DNA of 64,000 bases from Gemmatimonas groenlandica. GTDB taxonomy: Bacteria; Gemmatimonadota; Gemmatimonadetes; Gemmatimonadales; Gemmatimonadaceae. The DNA lies in NCBI RefSeq assembly GCF_013004105.1, contig NZ_CP053085.1:2976001-3040000 (forward strand), written 5' to 3'. How positions within the stretch are numbered: position 1 is the first letter of the stretch; the number at the start of each line of letters is the position of its first letter. A model generated the notes under the pieces. That model worked only from the letters and a program-made list of their open reading frames with translations, did no database searches and was not told the DNA's origin. The position numbers and the translations under genes are program-made. Positions 29,241 through 39,035 of the stretch are shown here, piece by piece.

Positions 29241-31775
29241 TCACGCGTCGCCACCACCATCAAGCCCTAGCTCTCCGGTCGGCGCATCTCCTTCGGTCCC
29301 TTCCACGCCGTCCACATCATCCTTGTCGTCGGGAATCACGCGGGCCACCGCCTGCACTACATCATGGTCGTCAAGGGCCACGAGCTTGACGCCCTGTGCC
29401 GCCCGACCCGTGACGCGGATCTCGCTCACCCGCGAGCGGATCGCCACGCCCTGACGCGTCATCAGCATCAGCTCGTCTTCCGGCACCACTTCCATCAGCG
29501 CGACCACGTCGCCGGTCTTGGCGGTGCGGTTGAGCGTGAGAATGCCCTTGCCGCCGCGCTTCTGCACGCGGTACTCACTCACCTCGCTGCACTTGCCGAG
29601 ACCCTTCTCGGTCACGACCAGCAGCGTCGCTTCGCGCTTGATCACGACCATGCCGACCAGCTGGTCTTCAGGGCGCAGTTCGATGCCCTTCACACCGGTC
29701 GTGTCGCGACCCATCTCACGCACATCGCTCTCGTGGAAGCGCACCGAGAGCCCGTGGCGCGTGGCGAGCACGACGTCGTTGCTGCCCGACGTCACCTGCA
29801 CGTCCATCAGCTCGTCGCCATCTTCGACCTTGATGGCCTTGATGCCGTTCGAGCGCGGATTGCTGTACTGCGACAGCGCGGTCTTCTTGACCGTGCCCTT
29901 GCGCGTGCAGAACAGCAGGAACTCGGTGTCGCTGAACTCGCGCGTGAGCACGATGGCGCGAATGCGCGTGTCGGGCGTGACGTTGATGAGGTTCACGATC
30001 GGCTTGCCGCGCGTGTTGCGCCCGGCCTGCGGCAGTTCGTGCACCTTGAGCCAGAAGCAACGGCCGTCATCGGTGAAGATGAGCATGTACGTGTGCGTGC
30101 TCGCCACGTAGAACCGCTCGATGAAGTCGTTTTCCTTGAGATCCGCGCTCGACTTGCCGCGACCGCCGCGACCCTGACGGTTGTACAGCGACAGCGGCGT
30201 GCGCTTGATGTACCCGTTGTGCGAGATGGTTACCACCATCTCTTCTTCGGCGATCAGGTCTTCGATCGAGAACTCGCCCTCGTCGCTCACGATCTCCGTG
30301 CGGCGTTTGTCGCCGTAGGTCTCCATCAGCTTGAGCAGCTCGCCCTTCATGATGTCCATGCGGCGCGGACGCGACTCGAGGATGCCGCGCATCTCGACGA
30401 TGAACGCGCGCACCTCCGCAAGCTCTTCCTCGAGCTTCTCGCGCTCGAGGCCGGTGAGCTTGGCCAACCGCATGTTCAGAATCGCTTCCGCCTGACGCTC
30501 CGACAATCCAAAGCGCGTCTGCAGCTGCGCGCTCGCCGTGGGCGTGTCGGCGGCCGCACGGATCAGGGCGATCACTTCGTCGATGTTGTCGACGGCGATC
30601 TTCATGCCTTCGAGGATGTGTTCGCGCTCGAGCGCCTTGTCGAGATCGAACTGCGTGCGCCGCACGATCACTTCGTGCCGGTGCTCGATATAGTGCCCGA
30701 GGCACTGCTTGAGCGTCAGCACCTTCGGCACCAGCTGCCGCGTGTTCGCGTCGGGCACGAGTGCCAGCATGATCACGCCGAACGTGCTCTGCATGCTGGT
30801 GTGCTTGTACAGCTGATTGAGCACCACGCGCGGAATGGCGTCGCGCTTCAGACCCACCACAATGCGGATGCCGTCGCGATCGGACTCGTTGCGCAGTTCA
30901 CTGATGCCCGTGAGCTTCTGCTCGCGCACCAGCTCCGCGATGTCCATTACCAGCTTGGCGGGATTGGACTGGTACGGCACTTCGGTCACCACGATCTGCG
31001 AACGTCCGCTCGATTCCTTTTCTTCGATCACGGCCTTCGCGCGCATCACAATGCGGCCGCGACCCGTGTCCTGGTAATCGGCAATGCCGGCGCGACCGTA
31101 GATGAAGCCCCCGGTCGGGAAGTCGGGACCCTTGATGAAACCGCGCAGTTGCGCCGGCTCGAGGTCGGGGTTGTCGATGAGTGCGATCACAGCGCTGATC
31201 ACTTCGCCGAGATTGTGTGGCGGGATGTTCGTGGCCATGCCCACCGCGATGCCCGTCGAACCGTTCACCAGTAGGTTCGGAAAGCCTGACGGCAGTACGC
31301 GCGGCTCCTCCAACCGGTCATCGAAGTTCGGCGCGAAGTCCACCGTGCCCTTGTCGATGTCGGTGAGCATGTCCATCGCCATGCGCATCAGGCGGGCTTC
31401 GGTGTAGCGATACGCGGCCGCGTTGTCGCCCTCCATCGAACCGAAATTCCCCTGACCGTCCACCAGCGGATACCGCAGCGAGAACGTCTGCACCATACGC
31501 ACGAGTGCGTCGTACACGCTGCTGTCACCGTGCGGGTGATACTTGCCGAGCACATCACCAACCACCGTCGCCGACTTCTTGAACGGACGCCCCGGCAACA
31601 GTCCGAGCTCGTTCATCGCGTACAACACGCGGCGATGCACAGGCTTGAGGCCATCGCGCACGTCGGGCAGTGCACGCGATACGATGACGCTCATGGAATA
31701 GTTGATGAACGATTCCTTGACTTCCTCGTCGATGAGGCGCGGCAGGATGCGTTCGCGGGCGTTCGGTGCAGTCAT
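29241..31775 (-). CDS. gyrA: DNA gyrase subunit A
   Basis: 844-aa type II topoisomerase subunit that breaks and rejoins DNA. The catalytic Tyr is at 124 (RYTEARL). The quinolone-resistance region reads [10 protein letters not shown], so the positions equal to E. coli Ser83 and Asp87 are Ser85 and Asp89, that is, unmutated for fluoroquinolone resistance. The C-terminal beta-pinwheel carries the GyrA box QGRGGRG, which marks gyrase rather than topoisomerase IV. An acidic tail ends the protein. Full length for the family. A good promoter candidate lies upstream at 31827-31855. The 636-codon antisense frame is a shadow. Confidence 0.98.
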   Translation of the reverse strand: MTAPNARERILPRLIDEEVKESFINYSMSVIVSRALPDVRDGLKPVHRRVLYAMNELGLLPGRPFKKSATVVGDVLGKYHPHGDSSVYDALVRMVQTFSLRYPLVDGQGNFGSMEGDNAAAYRYTEARLMRMAMDMLTDIDKGTVDFAPNFDDRLEEPRVLPSGFPNLLVNGSTGIAVGMATNIPPHNLGEVISAVIALIDNPDLEPAQLRGFIKGPDFPTGGFIYGRAGIADYQDTGRGRIVMRAKAVIEEKESSGRSQIVVTEVPYQSNPAKLVMDIAELVREQKLTGISELRNESDRDGIRIVVGLKRDAIPRVVLNQLYKHTSMQSTFGVIMLALVPDANTRQLVPKVLTLKQCLGHYIEHRHEVIVRRTQFDLDKALEREHILEGMKIAVDNIDEVIALIRAAADTPTASAQLQTRFGLSERQAEAILNMRLAKLTGLEREKLEEELAEVRAFIVEMRGILESRPRRMDIMKGELLKLMETYGDKRRTEIVSDEGEFSIEDLIAEEEMVVTISHNGYIKRTPLSLYNRQGRGGRGKSSADLKENDFIERFYVASTHTYMLIFTDDGRCFWLKVHELPQAGRNTRGKPIVNLINVTPDTRIRAIVLTREFSDTEFLLFCTRKGTVKKTALSQYSNPRSNGIKAIKVEDGDELMDVQVTSGSNDVVLATRHGLSVRFHESDVREMGRDTTGVKGIELRPEDQLVGMVVIKREATLLVVTEKGLGKCSEVSEYRVQKRGGKGILTLNRTAKTGDVVALMEVVPEDELMLMTRQGVAIRSRVSEIRVTGRAAQGVKLVALDDHDVVQAVARVIPDDKDDVDGVEGTEGDAPTGELGLDGGGDA

Positions 31776-31826
31776 GTGACGTCGGGCAGGAGAGACGTGG
31801 TCCGAAACTGTGATCGACAGCCTTTA

Positions 31827-31855
31827 AATGTACACGACCCGAGGCGTAAAAACAA
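31827..31855 (-). promoter_or_regulatory. Sigma70-like promoter candidate for gyrA
   Basis: Read on the minus strand: a -35 TTGTTT (31855-31850), a 17-bp spacer, and a -10 TACATT (31832-31827), about 50 bp before the gyrA ATG. This AT-rich patch stands out in the high-GC surroundings, and the spacing is ideal. Not tested experimentally. Confidence 0.5.
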
Positions 31856-31912
31856 CGCGTCGGGCCCGGTGTAAACTACTGCATTTCAACGACTTAGAAA
31901 CACGCTCCGGAG

Positions 31913-32737
31913 TCAGGCGCCCCAGCTGCGTACGATCGACAGCAGCCGCCACTCACCGCCGACCCGGCGCAGGAGATACGTCGCGCCACCGTTGCTCCCC
32001 GAGCCCACGGCGATGCCGCCCTTCTCGCGCGGGCGGTTCACCCCGACGACCGCGTAGTCCCGCCAGATCACGATCGGCGCCACGACGATATACGACAGAT
32101 CGGCGCTCGGATTCTTGGCACCCACCGCCGCGAAGAACTCGTCGCGGGCCCGCTGCTGTCCCTGCGGCCCGAAGTACGCCTTCACCCGCGGTCTCGGCGC
32201 CTTCGGGAAGTCCATGTCGGCGAAACCGGGCACCACAAAGGTCACGGTGTCACTCATGACCGGCGACGGCAGGCAGCCGGCCTTGGTTGGATCGGGCACA
32301 TCGCCCGTGAGACCGGTGGCCACGGCGCGATGAACGCCGACCCCGTCCTCATCCCAGCGCGGCCGGTCGATGCCGGCTTCCCAGCCGACGACCACGCGGA
32401 GCAACGCCCGCGCCTCCGGGGCCGCCAACGCGTTTCCGGCCCCCTGCAACACGATCGTCTGCTCCATGCGCTCGACGATCGCCTGCAACGCCTTTTGCAG
32501 CTCCGGGGTCGTGTCCTTCGAAAACACCCGCAGCGCGCCCGGATTGCAGCGGTCACCGAGATCGGCCCACGAGGCGCGCGAGAGATACTCGCGGCGCAAG
32601 GTGATCAAGTTTTGCGCGTAGCCGCGCGTCTCCGCCGCGAGAAACGCCGCGGTCGCCGCCGTGCTGTCTGTCTGTGCGCCACTCGAAGCAAACGGTGCCA
32701 CCAACAACCCCACCACGACCCACGCCTTCACTCGCAT
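31913..32737 (-). CDS. Secreted protein of unknown function
   Basis: 274 aa with a Sec signal peptide (VKAWVVVGLLVAPFASSGAQ) probably cleaved after SSGAQ. The mature part begins with a helical region (ETRGYAQNLITLRREYLS) and continues into a domain with VTFVVPGFADMDF, FGPQGQQRARDEFF and a C-terminal beta-hairpin (YLLRRVGGEWRLLSIVRSW) reminiscent of NTF2-like folds; this likeness is weak. The ATG overlaps the stop of the CmpX-like gene by one base (TGATG), so the two are co-translated and may act together at the cell envelope. Confidence 0.65.
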   Translation of the reverse strand: MRVKAWVVVGLLVAPFASSGAQTDSTAATAAFLAAETRGYAQNLITLRREYLSRASWADLGDRCNPGALRVFSKDTTPELQKALQAIVERMEQTIVLQGAGNALAAPEARALLRVVVGWEAGIDRPRWDEDGVGVHRAVATGLTGDVPDPTKAGCLPSPVMSDTVTFVVPGFADMDFPKAPRPRVKAYFGPQGQQRARDEFFAAVGAKNPSADLSYIVVAPIVIWRDYAVVGVNRPREKGGIAVGSGSNGGATYLLRRVGGEWRLLSIVRSWGA

Positions 32738-33687
32738 CAAGGCTTGCTCTCTTCGAACTGTCGCGCACTCACCGTGACGGGCGTCTTCGCCACCGCGACC
32801 GGCGGCTGCGGCATCGGCATCTCGGCGGTCTCGTCTTCCGATGTCTCTTCGGCCAGTTCTTCCGCTGCGTCGGCTGCCGCTTCGGCGTCGATCGCGCGAC
32901 GCTCGGCCTGATAGCGCTGATACCACTCGCGCGTGACTTCGGCCGCGAGCTCACGATTGCCCAGACCGAACGACAGCGACAACGCCAGCGCCACCGCACC
33001 GAACAAGATCGCAAACGCCGTCGTGACGATGTCCGTCGCGATGCCCAGCTCCTGGAGCGCCATGAACACCGCGAGCACGATCACACCGGCACGGCCCGTA
33101 CGCGCCAGCCACGGCCCGCCATGCAGTCCGCCTGCCGACGCCATGATGAGGCCACCGACGAATCCGCCGAGCACGATGCCGAGAATGATGATCACGATCG
33201 CCGCGATCACACTCGGGATGTAGCTCACGAGTTCGGAGAACACATTGGCCAGCGATTCGAGACCAATCGCATTCGCAGCCACGAGCAGCACCGCGAACAT
33301 CACGCACCAGAACAGCAGATTGGCGATGACTTTCGCGGGATTGAGATGCGACCCCGAACGCTCGACGGCTTGCATTACACCGCCGCGCTCGAGCAGCTGA
33401 TTGAAATGCATGCGGCGCAGCAATCGCGCGGTGCCCTTCTCGATCACCTTCGCCACCAGATAGCCGGCGAAGAGTATGACGAGCGCGCCGAACAGCGCGG
33501 GCACAAATTCCCCGAGCAGCGCGAAGCTTTGCTCGAGACGTTCCGTGAACGTGGACGTGAGAGCGGCCTGACCCGAGTCTGTCTGCGTCGCGGCGGCCGC
33601 GAACTGCAGAGAGTCGGGAAATTGTTGCTGTAACAAAGTCAAATTGAGAGGGGGTGCCTGCGGACCTACTGGAAAGTAGCGAAACAC
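32737..33687 (-). CDS. CmpX-like membrane protein (conserved TM-helix, MscS-related)
   Basis: 316-aa inner-membrane protein with four or five membrane helices (about residues 60-80, 118-140, 150-178 and 200-235). The segment FVPALFGALVILFAGYLVAKVIEKGTARLL and the VIANLLFWCVMFAVLL stretch match the conserved TM-helix (PF05552) repeats of CmpX-type proteins, which resemble the pore part of mechanosensitive channels but lack the MscS beta domain. The C-terminal 70 residues are acidic and Glu/Ala-rich. The listed start is a GTG (33687-33685); the first 20 residues are weakly supported and a later TTG/GTG is possible. Confidence 0.72.
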   Translation of the reverse strand: MFRYFPVGPQAPPLNLTLLQQQFPDSLQFAAAATQTDSGQAALTSTFTERLEQSFALLGEFVPALFGALVILFAGYLVAKVIEKGTARLLRRMHFNQLLERGGVMQAVERSGSHLNPAKVIANLLFWCVMFAVLLVAANAIGLESLANVFSELVSYIPSVIAAIVIIILGIVLGGFVGGLIMASAGGLHGGPWLARTGRAGVIVLAVFMALQELGIATDIVTTAFAILFGAVALALSLSFGLGNRELAAEVTREWYQRYQAERRAIDAEAAADAAEELAEETSEDETAEMPMPQPPVAVAKTPVTVSARQFEESKP

Positions 33688-33751
33688 CCAGCACTACGGA
33701 GGGGAGCCCTGGTTCGGTGTCCCACGTGGGAGCCCCAACGGGGCGTCCCGA

Positions 33752-33976
33752 TTAGAGTCGCGTTCCCCGCTTCACATCAAAGATGACGCTGCGGCGGCAC
33801 TGTGGGCAGAGGAGCCACTCCCGCTGCCGGTGGTACCCCAGCCCGAACGACCCGCCGCCGATGGCGCGCTGCGTCATGAGCACCGCGCACCGGGGGCAGA
33901 GGGGAATCTCTCCGCTCTGCACCGTCTCGCGCATCGCCTTTTCCTCGGCCGACGTGAAGCGCGCCGTTTCCGTCAC
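33752..33976 (-). CDS. Small zinc-ribbon protein
   Basis: 74 aa with two CxxC pairs (CPRC and CPQC) about 27 residues apart, which should form one zinc ribbon. No other domain. The GTG start overlaps the MDR-gene stop by four bases (GTGA), so it is translated as the second gene of that operon. Possible nucleic-acid-binding or accessory role; unknown. Confidence 0.7.
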   Translation of the reverse strand: MTETARFTSAEEKAMRETVQSGEIPLCPRCAVLMTQRAIGGGSFGLGYHRQREWLLCPQCRRSVIFDVKRGTRL

Positions 33977-35019
33977 AGCCGTACGACGACTTTGCCGAAC
34001 TGCGCGCCAGAGGAGAGCCGTTCGAAGGCCTTGGCCGATTCCTCGATCGACCAGACGGAGTCCACGGGCGGCATCAAGTCGCCCTCGCGAAAGAGCGCCG
34101 TCATCGCATCGAACTCGGCATCATTCCCCATCGTCGACCCCATGAGCGTCCACTGATTCCAGAACATCCGACGCACGTCGAGCTGCACGAACGGTCCGCT
34201 GGTACCGCCACAGGTGACCAGACGCCCCCGCTTGCCGAGCGCGACCAGCGACTGCGAGAAGGTGGCTTCACCCACCGAGTCGATCACCACGTCCACGCCG
34301 CGCTTGGACGTCCGGGCGCGAACTTCTCGCCCGAGGTCGGGGTGCGTGTGGTCGAGGAGATGATCGGCGCCGAGCGCCTGCGCTCTCGCCAACTTGTCAG
34401 GACTGCTCGAGGTCACCCACGCCGTCGCGCCGATCCGCTTCACGATCTGGAGTGCCGCCAGCGCCACCCCGCCGCCGATGCCCCAGATGAGCACGTGATC
34501 GCTGGGCTGCACCCGGGCGCGGGTCACGATCATTCGCCAGGCCGTGAGCGTGGCCAGTGGAAACGCCGCCGCCGTCTCGAACGGAATCGTGCCGGGAATG
34601 ACGCGGACATTGTCGGCCGGCACGACCACGTAATCGGCAATCGTTCCATGACGATGCTCGCCCATGATGCCGTACGTGAGACATAAAGGCTGGTCGCCGT
34701 CGCGGCAGTACTCACAACGGCAGCTCCGGTCCACCAGCCCAGGATTCAGGATCACGTGATCTCCGGGGGCGATGCCCTGCACGGCATCGCCGACGGCATC
34801 GATCACCCCCGCCCCGTCGGAGCCCAGCACCCATCCCGGCTGGATTTTGACCCCGGGAATCCCGCCCAGTACCCAGAGATCGAGCCGATTGATGGCCGCT
34901 GCCTTGATCCTTACGCGGACACTGTTCGGGCCGTCAAGCGTCGGCACGGGCATGTCGTCGCGGACGCGAAGCTGGTCGAGGCCGCCATGGGCATCGATCG
35001 TCAGGGCACGCATGGTCAT
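33973..35019 (-). CDS. Zinc-containing MDR alcohol dehydrogenase/quinone reductase family
   Basis: 348-aa medium-chain dehydrogenase/reductase. The GroES-like catalytic domain has the structural-zinc cysteines [14 protein letters not shown], and the catalytic-zinc region is changed: GSDGAG replaces the usual GHE. The Rossmann domain has [17 protein letters not shown] and ends with FGKVVVRL. The absence of the usual Cys/His zinc ligands near the N-terminus (AINRLDLWV) places it with quinone-oxidoreductase-like members that keep a structural zinc loop. NAD(P)H-dependent; substrate unknown. It is divergent from the E2 gene across a 150-bp gap. Confidence 0.82.
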   Translation of the reverse strand: MTMRALTIDAHGGLDQLRVRDDMPVPTLDGPNSVRVRIKAAAINRLDLWVLGGIPGVKIQPGWVLGSDGAGVIDAVGDAVQGIAPGDHVILNPGLVDRSCRCEYCRDGDQPLCLTYGIMGEHRHGTIADYVVVPADNVRVIPGTIPFETAAAFPLATLTAWRMIVTRARVQPSDHVLIWGIGGGVALAALQIVKRIGATAWVTSSSPDKLARAQALGADHLLDHTHPDLGREVRARTSKRGVDVVIDSVGEATFSQSLVALGKRGRLVTCGGTSGPFVQLDVRRMFWNQWTLMGSTMGNDAEFDAMTALFREGDLMPPVDSVWSIEESAKAFERLSSGAQFGKVVVRL

Positions 35020-35169
35020 GACGGGTCTGGTCGAGAGTGGGAGAATTCGAGGAATCTCCTCTGCAGCGGTCGGAAACGGGAGTGCCGTAGCAACCCCTGT
35101 CAGGGCGGTCCGAGGCCTATATTGGAAGAATTACGCTCCCCGGACTGTTCACCACGACCGTCACGCCAC

Positions 35170-36406
35170 ATGTCGTCCATCAAGGTTCCACCGCTCGGCG
35201 AATCCATCGTCGAGGCGACCATCTCCCGTTGGCTCAAGAACGAAGGCGACCGCGTTGCCGTCGGCGACACGCTCGTTGAACTCGAAACCGACAAGATCAC
35301 CGTCGAGGTGCCGGCGCTGGAGGCCGGCGTGCTCACGAAGCGGCATAAGGGCGAAGGCGATGTCGTGAACGTCGGCGACGAACTCGGTGAGCTCACGGCG
35401 GGCGCTGGCGCGGCTGCGGCTGCACCTGGCCCCCGCGGCCACCCCCGCCGCCCCCGCCCTCTCTCAAGCGACGCCGGTAGCTCCTGCCGCCGCCGTGTCA
35501 GGCGCCGACGTGAAGGTGTCGCCGGCTGCCGCGCGTCTCGCGACTGAAGCCGGAATCAACCCGGCCGACGTGGCGGGTACTGGTCGCGGCGGTGTCGTCT
35601 CGAAGCCTGACGTCGTTGCCGCCATCGCGGCGCCGGCCAAGGCAGCGGTCGCCCCGGCGGCTCCAGCCGCACCGACCGCACCGACTGCAGCGGCCGTCGC
35701 GGCGCCGACGGGCACGCGCGAAACGCGCGAGAAGATGACGACGCGTCGCAAGCGGATCGCCGAGAACCTGCTGCTGTCACAGCACCAGACGGCGCACCTG
35801 ACGACGTTCAACGAGATCGACATGACGGCCATCACGGCCCTTCGTGAGCGTCTCAAGGAACGCGTCGAGAAGGAACAGGGCGTCAAGCTCTCGTACATGC
35901 CGTTCTTCGTGAAGGCCGCGTGCCTCGCGCTCGAGGCCTACCCGGCCGTGAATGCGCAGATCGACGGCGACACGATCGTGTACAAGCACTATGTGAACAT
36001 GGGCATCGCGGTGGCCAGCGACGCCGGGCTCGTGGTGCCGAACGTGAAGGACGCCGACAAGAAGAGCATCGTGCAGATCGGCAAGGACATCGCCGCCGTG
36101 GCCAAGCGCGCGCGCGACGGCAAACTGTCGATGGATGATCTCACCGGTGGCTCGTTCACGATCACCAACGGCGGCGTCTTCGGCTCCCTGCTCTCGACGC
36201 CGATCATCAACTATCCGCAGGTCGGCATCCTCGGTCTGCACAAAACGCAGGACCGCCCGGTGGCGATCGACGGCAAGGTCGAGATCCGCCCGATGATGTA
36301 CGTCGCGCTCTCGTACGATCACCGCATGATCGACGGACAGCAGGCCGTGTTGTTCCTGGTGCGCTTCAAGGAACTGATGGAAGATCCGGCAGCGATGTTA
36401 CTCTAA
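35170..36406 (+). CDS. sucB: 2-oxoacid dehydrogenase E2 (dihydrolipoyl succinyltransferase), apparent frameshift in linker
   Basis: E2 core of a 2-oxoglutarate-type dehydrogenase complex. The frame from ATG 35170 encodes a lipoyl domain ([20 protein letters not shown]; lipoylated Lys in [11 protein letters not shown]). After [13 protein letters not shown] it runs into nonsense ([10 protein letters not shown]) and stops at 35547. The next frame picks up exactly there with an Ala/Pro linker, a peripheral-subunit-binding domain ([20 protein letters not shown]) and the full catalytic domain ending [18 protein letters not shown], with the catalytic His/Asp. One extra C in the CCCCC run at 35430-35434 explains the break; removing it joins both halves. 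It may be a true mutation, a sequencing error or slippage. SucB is favoured over AceF by the catalytic-domain sequence. Confidence 0.88.
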
Positions 36407-36490
36407 CTGCGAAGTACGGGGTACGGAGTAGGGGGTAGGGAGCGGGGATTACCCCATACTCTCTACCCCCTACTTCTTACTTCGCAGTTA
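36404..36490. repeat. Intergenic palindrome D overlapping the E2 stop codon
   Basis: TAACTGCGAAGTA at 36404-36416, whose first three bases are the E2 stop codon, pairs with TACTTCGCAGTTA at 36478-36490. Between them GGGGTA/GGAGTA-type words on the left face CTACCCCCTAC on the right. Likely a terminator-like hairpin. The rest of the gap to 36770 (about 280 bp) contains no ORF or RNA that I can support. Confidence 0.75.
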
Positions 36491-36769
36491 TAAAAGCACC
36501 ACGACGCCCCTAAGCGTTTCCGCCGGGACGTCGGGCTTCACCAGCACGCGTTTCAATGCGAGGATTGGAGTCGCGGCCAGCGATTGAAGTGCTGCACAGT
36601 TTGGTAGCTACGCGAATTGCGTGCCGTCGTGCCTAATGACGCGCCGTTGGACGGTCGGTAACGTCGCGGATGGCGATTGCTGACTCCAATCTACGACCTA
36701 CGCCGCCCGGGCCAATGGGGGAGCGAGGGCAGCGCCGGACCGTTACCAGATCCGGACGTGCGGAACCAT

Positions 36770-36789
36770 ACCGCCCGCCACCGGGCGGT
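36770..36789 (-). terminator. Terminator hairpin of the KdpE-like gene
   Basis: ACCGCCCG (36770-36777) and CGGGCGGT (36782-36789) form an 8-bp stem with a 4-nt loop, about 29 bases beyond the stop of the response regulator on the minus strand. No U-tract. Confidence 0.45.
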
Positions 36790-36817
36790 CACTCACCGTC
36801 CGCGATCCGTGCCTCGC

Positions 36818-37513
36818 CTAATCGATGGGCGCGAACCGGTAGCCGACGGCGGACTCGGTGATGATGAGCGTCGGCCGGAGGGAGTCGTCCTCGATCTTGC
36901 GACGCAGATGCGCCACGTACACGCGCAGATACTGCTGCGCATCGCCGTGACTCCGCCCCCAGACGGCGTCGAACAGCTGCTGGTGCGTCATGGTGCGCCC
37001 GGCATGCGTCACGAACGCCAGCAGCAGCGCCCATTCCGTCGGCGTAAGATGAACGACCACGCCGGCTTTGGTCAGCGTGCGCGTGGCGCGATCGATCGTC
37101 AATCGGCCGACGTGGAGCGGTGCGTCATCGCGAGCAAGCGAGGGCATGCGCGCTCGACGAAGGTGCGCACGGATCCTCGCCTGCAACTCGAGGGTGCTGA
37201 ACGGCTTGGCGAGAAAATCGTCGGCCCCGGCATCGAGCAGCCGGGCCATTTCCTGATCGGTATGACGCGCTGAGAGCACGACGATTGGCGTGGACGACCA
37301 CGTGCGAATCGACTGACACACGGCGAGGCCGTCGGCATCGGGAAGCCCGAGGTCGAGCACGATCAATGCGGGCCGCTCCTGACGGGCAAGGGAAAGCCCA
37401 TGTGCGGCCGTGGCGGCCTCATAGACGATATGGCCCTCGGATTCCGCCGCAGCACGGATGACGGATCGAATCGGCGTATCGTCTTCGATGACGAGAATGG
37501 TGGAGGGCGCCAT
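36818..37513 (-). CDS. kdpE: KdpE-like OmpR-family response regulator
   Basis: 231-aa transcription factor: REC domain (ILVIEDDTPIRSVIRAAA; phospho-acceptor Asp in LIVLDLGLPDADG; Lys in LAKPFSTLEL) and an OmpR/PhoB winged helix (LTPTEWALLLAFVTHAGR, then YLRVYVAHLRRKIEDD and GYRF). LDLGLPDxDG and the exact LRVYVAHLRRKIE stretch are close to KdpE, the activator of the K+ uptake operon, which here lies about 8 kb away at 44.8-52.8 kb. No kinase gene adjoins it. The ATG at 37513 is chosen; in-frame ATGs at 37522 and 37540 are possible. It interrupts the usual sucB-lpd neighbourhood. Confidence 0.82.
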   Translation of the reverse strand: MAPSTILVIEDDTPIRSVIRAAAESEGHIVYEAATAAHGLSLARQERPALIVLDLGLPDADGLAVCQSIRTWSSTPIVVLSARHTDQEMARLLDAGADDFLAKPFSTLELQARIRAHLRRARMPSLARDDAPLHVGRLTIDRATRTLTKAGVVVHLTPTEWALLLAFVTHAGRTMTHQQLFDAVWGRSHGDAQQYLRVYVAHLRRKIEDDSLRPTLIITESAVGYRFAPID

Positions 37514-37616
37514 AGATCCCATGAACGCTAGCGCCCTCACGGCGCGCGGCGAGGGCCGTCGGGGACCTCACGCGTGAAGATCCCACAAAGGATTTCCGCG
37601 GAATTAGCTTTCCCGC

Positions 37617-39029
37617 ATGACCTCCCCGACTCTTCACTCTGCCGACGTCGTGGTGCTTGGCGGCGGCCCCGGCGGCTATGTCGCCTCGATTCGTGCAGCA
37701 CAACTCGGCCTCTCCGTCACCTGCGTCGAGTTCGACAAGACGCTGGGTGGTACGTGCGTTAACGTGGGCTGCATTCCTTCGAAGGCCCTGCTCCAGAGCT
37801 CCGAGCACTACGAGTGGCTGCGCCTCCATGCCGCCGAACACGGTATCAAGGTTGACGGGGCATCGATCGACCTGCCGACGATGATGGCCCGCAAGACCGA
37901 CGTCGTGGCCCAGAACACCAAGGGCGTCGAGTTCCTCTTCAAGAAGAACAAGATCACGTGGGCCAAGGGCTACGGCACGCTGCAGCCGGGCAACGTGGTG
38001 GAAGTGAAGGCCGCCGACGGCACGATTTCGCACTGGCAGGGCAAGTCCGTGATCATCGCCACGGGCTCAGTGCCGGTGCAGCTGCCCTTCCTGAAATTCG
38101 ACGAGAAGCGCGTGCTATCGAATGTGGGTGCGCTGTCGATTCCGGAAGTGCCGAAGCATCTGGTGGTCGTGGGCGGCGGCGTGATCGGCCTCGAACTCGG
38201 CTCCGTCTGGCGGCGCTTGGGCGCCAAGGTGTCGGTCGTCGAATTCCTGCCCACGATTCTCACCGGCAACGACGACGACCTGGTGAAGGAAGCAGACAAG
38301 ATCTTCCGCAAGCAGGGGCTCGAGATTCACACCGGCACCAAGGTGACCGGCGCCGACGTCTATGACGACGGCGTGCGTGTCCACGTCGAGAAAGACGGTG
38401 TGGCCTCACATCTCGACGCGGATTACGTGCTCGTGTCGGTGGGCCGGAAGTCGGCGATCGGCGGCATCGACCCGGCGGCGCTCGGGCTCGCGATGGGGGC
38501 GCGTGGTGAAATTCTCGTCGATGATCAGCAGAAGACGAATCTGCCCGGCGTGTATGCCATCGGCGATGTGTGCGGTGGCAAGCTGCTCGCGCACAAGGCG
38601 GAAGAAGAAGGCGTGATCGCCGCCGAAGTGATCGCCGGCAAACCGGTGCACATGCACCACCGCACGATCCCGGGCATCGTCTACACGTGGCCCGAGCTCG
38701 CCACGGTGGGACTTACCGAGCAGGAAGTGAAGGCCAGCGGCCGCGTCTATCGCGTGGGCAAGTTTCCCTTCAGCGCGAACGGCAAGGCGCGCACGATGGG
38801 CGAAACGCAGGGCTTCGTGAAGTTCGTCGTCGACAAGGACACCGACGAGATCCTGGGCTGCCACATGATCGGCCCGAACGTGGCCGACCTGCTCAGCGAA
38901 GTGGTGCTGGCCATGGAATACCGCGGCAGCGCCGAAGACATCGGCATCACGGTGCACTCGCATCCGACACTCAGCGAAACGGTCAAGGAAGCGGCGCTGA
39001 GCGCATTGGGTAGAGCCATTCACATGTAG
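37617..39029 (+). CDS. lpdA: Dihydrolipoamide dehydrogenase (E3)
   Basis: 470-aa FAD flavoprotein that reoxidises dihydrolipoamide of 2-oxoacid dehydrogenase complexes with NAD+. The N-terminal FAD motif is VVVLGGGPGGYVAS, the redox disulphide is GGTCVNVGC (Cys47 and Cys52), the NAD site is VVVGGGVIGLELGSVW, and the C-terminal His-Glu pair lies in HSHPTLSETVKEAA. Full length. It follows the E2 gene at 1.2 kb and presumably serves the same complex; the E1 component is not in the window. Confidence 0.97.
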   Translation: MTSPTLHSADVVVLGGGPGGYVASIRAAQLGLSVTCVEFDKTLGGTCVNVGCIPSKALLQSSEHYEWLRLHAAEHGIKVDGASIDLPTMMARKTDVVAQNTKGVEFLFKKNKITWAKGYGTLQPGNVVEVKAADGTISHWQGKSVIIATGSVPVQLPFLKFDEKRVLSNVGALSIPEVPKHLVVVGGGVIGLELGSVWRRLGAKVSVVEFLPTILTGNDDDLVKEADKIFRKQGLEIHTGTKVTGADVYDDGVRVHVEKDGVASHLDADYVLVSVGRKSAIGGIDPAALGLAMGARGEILVDDQQKTNLPGVYAIGDVCGGKLLAHKAEEEGVIAAEVIAGKPVHMHHRTIPGIVYTWPELATVGLTEQEVKASGRVYRVGKFPFSANGKARTMGETQGFVKFVVDKDTDEILGCHMIGPNVADLLSEVVLAMEYRGSAEDIGITVHSHPTLSETVKEAALSALGRAIHM

Positions 39030-39035
39030 ACCGCT

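Noticed and set aside
29364-31274. 636-codon plus-strand open frame
   Set aside because: Antisense to gyrA, no recognisable domain.
36491-36769. Riboswitch or small gene downstream of E2
   Set aside because: I looked for a coding frame with start and Shine-Dalgarno on both strands and for known aptamer motifs and found nothing supportable.
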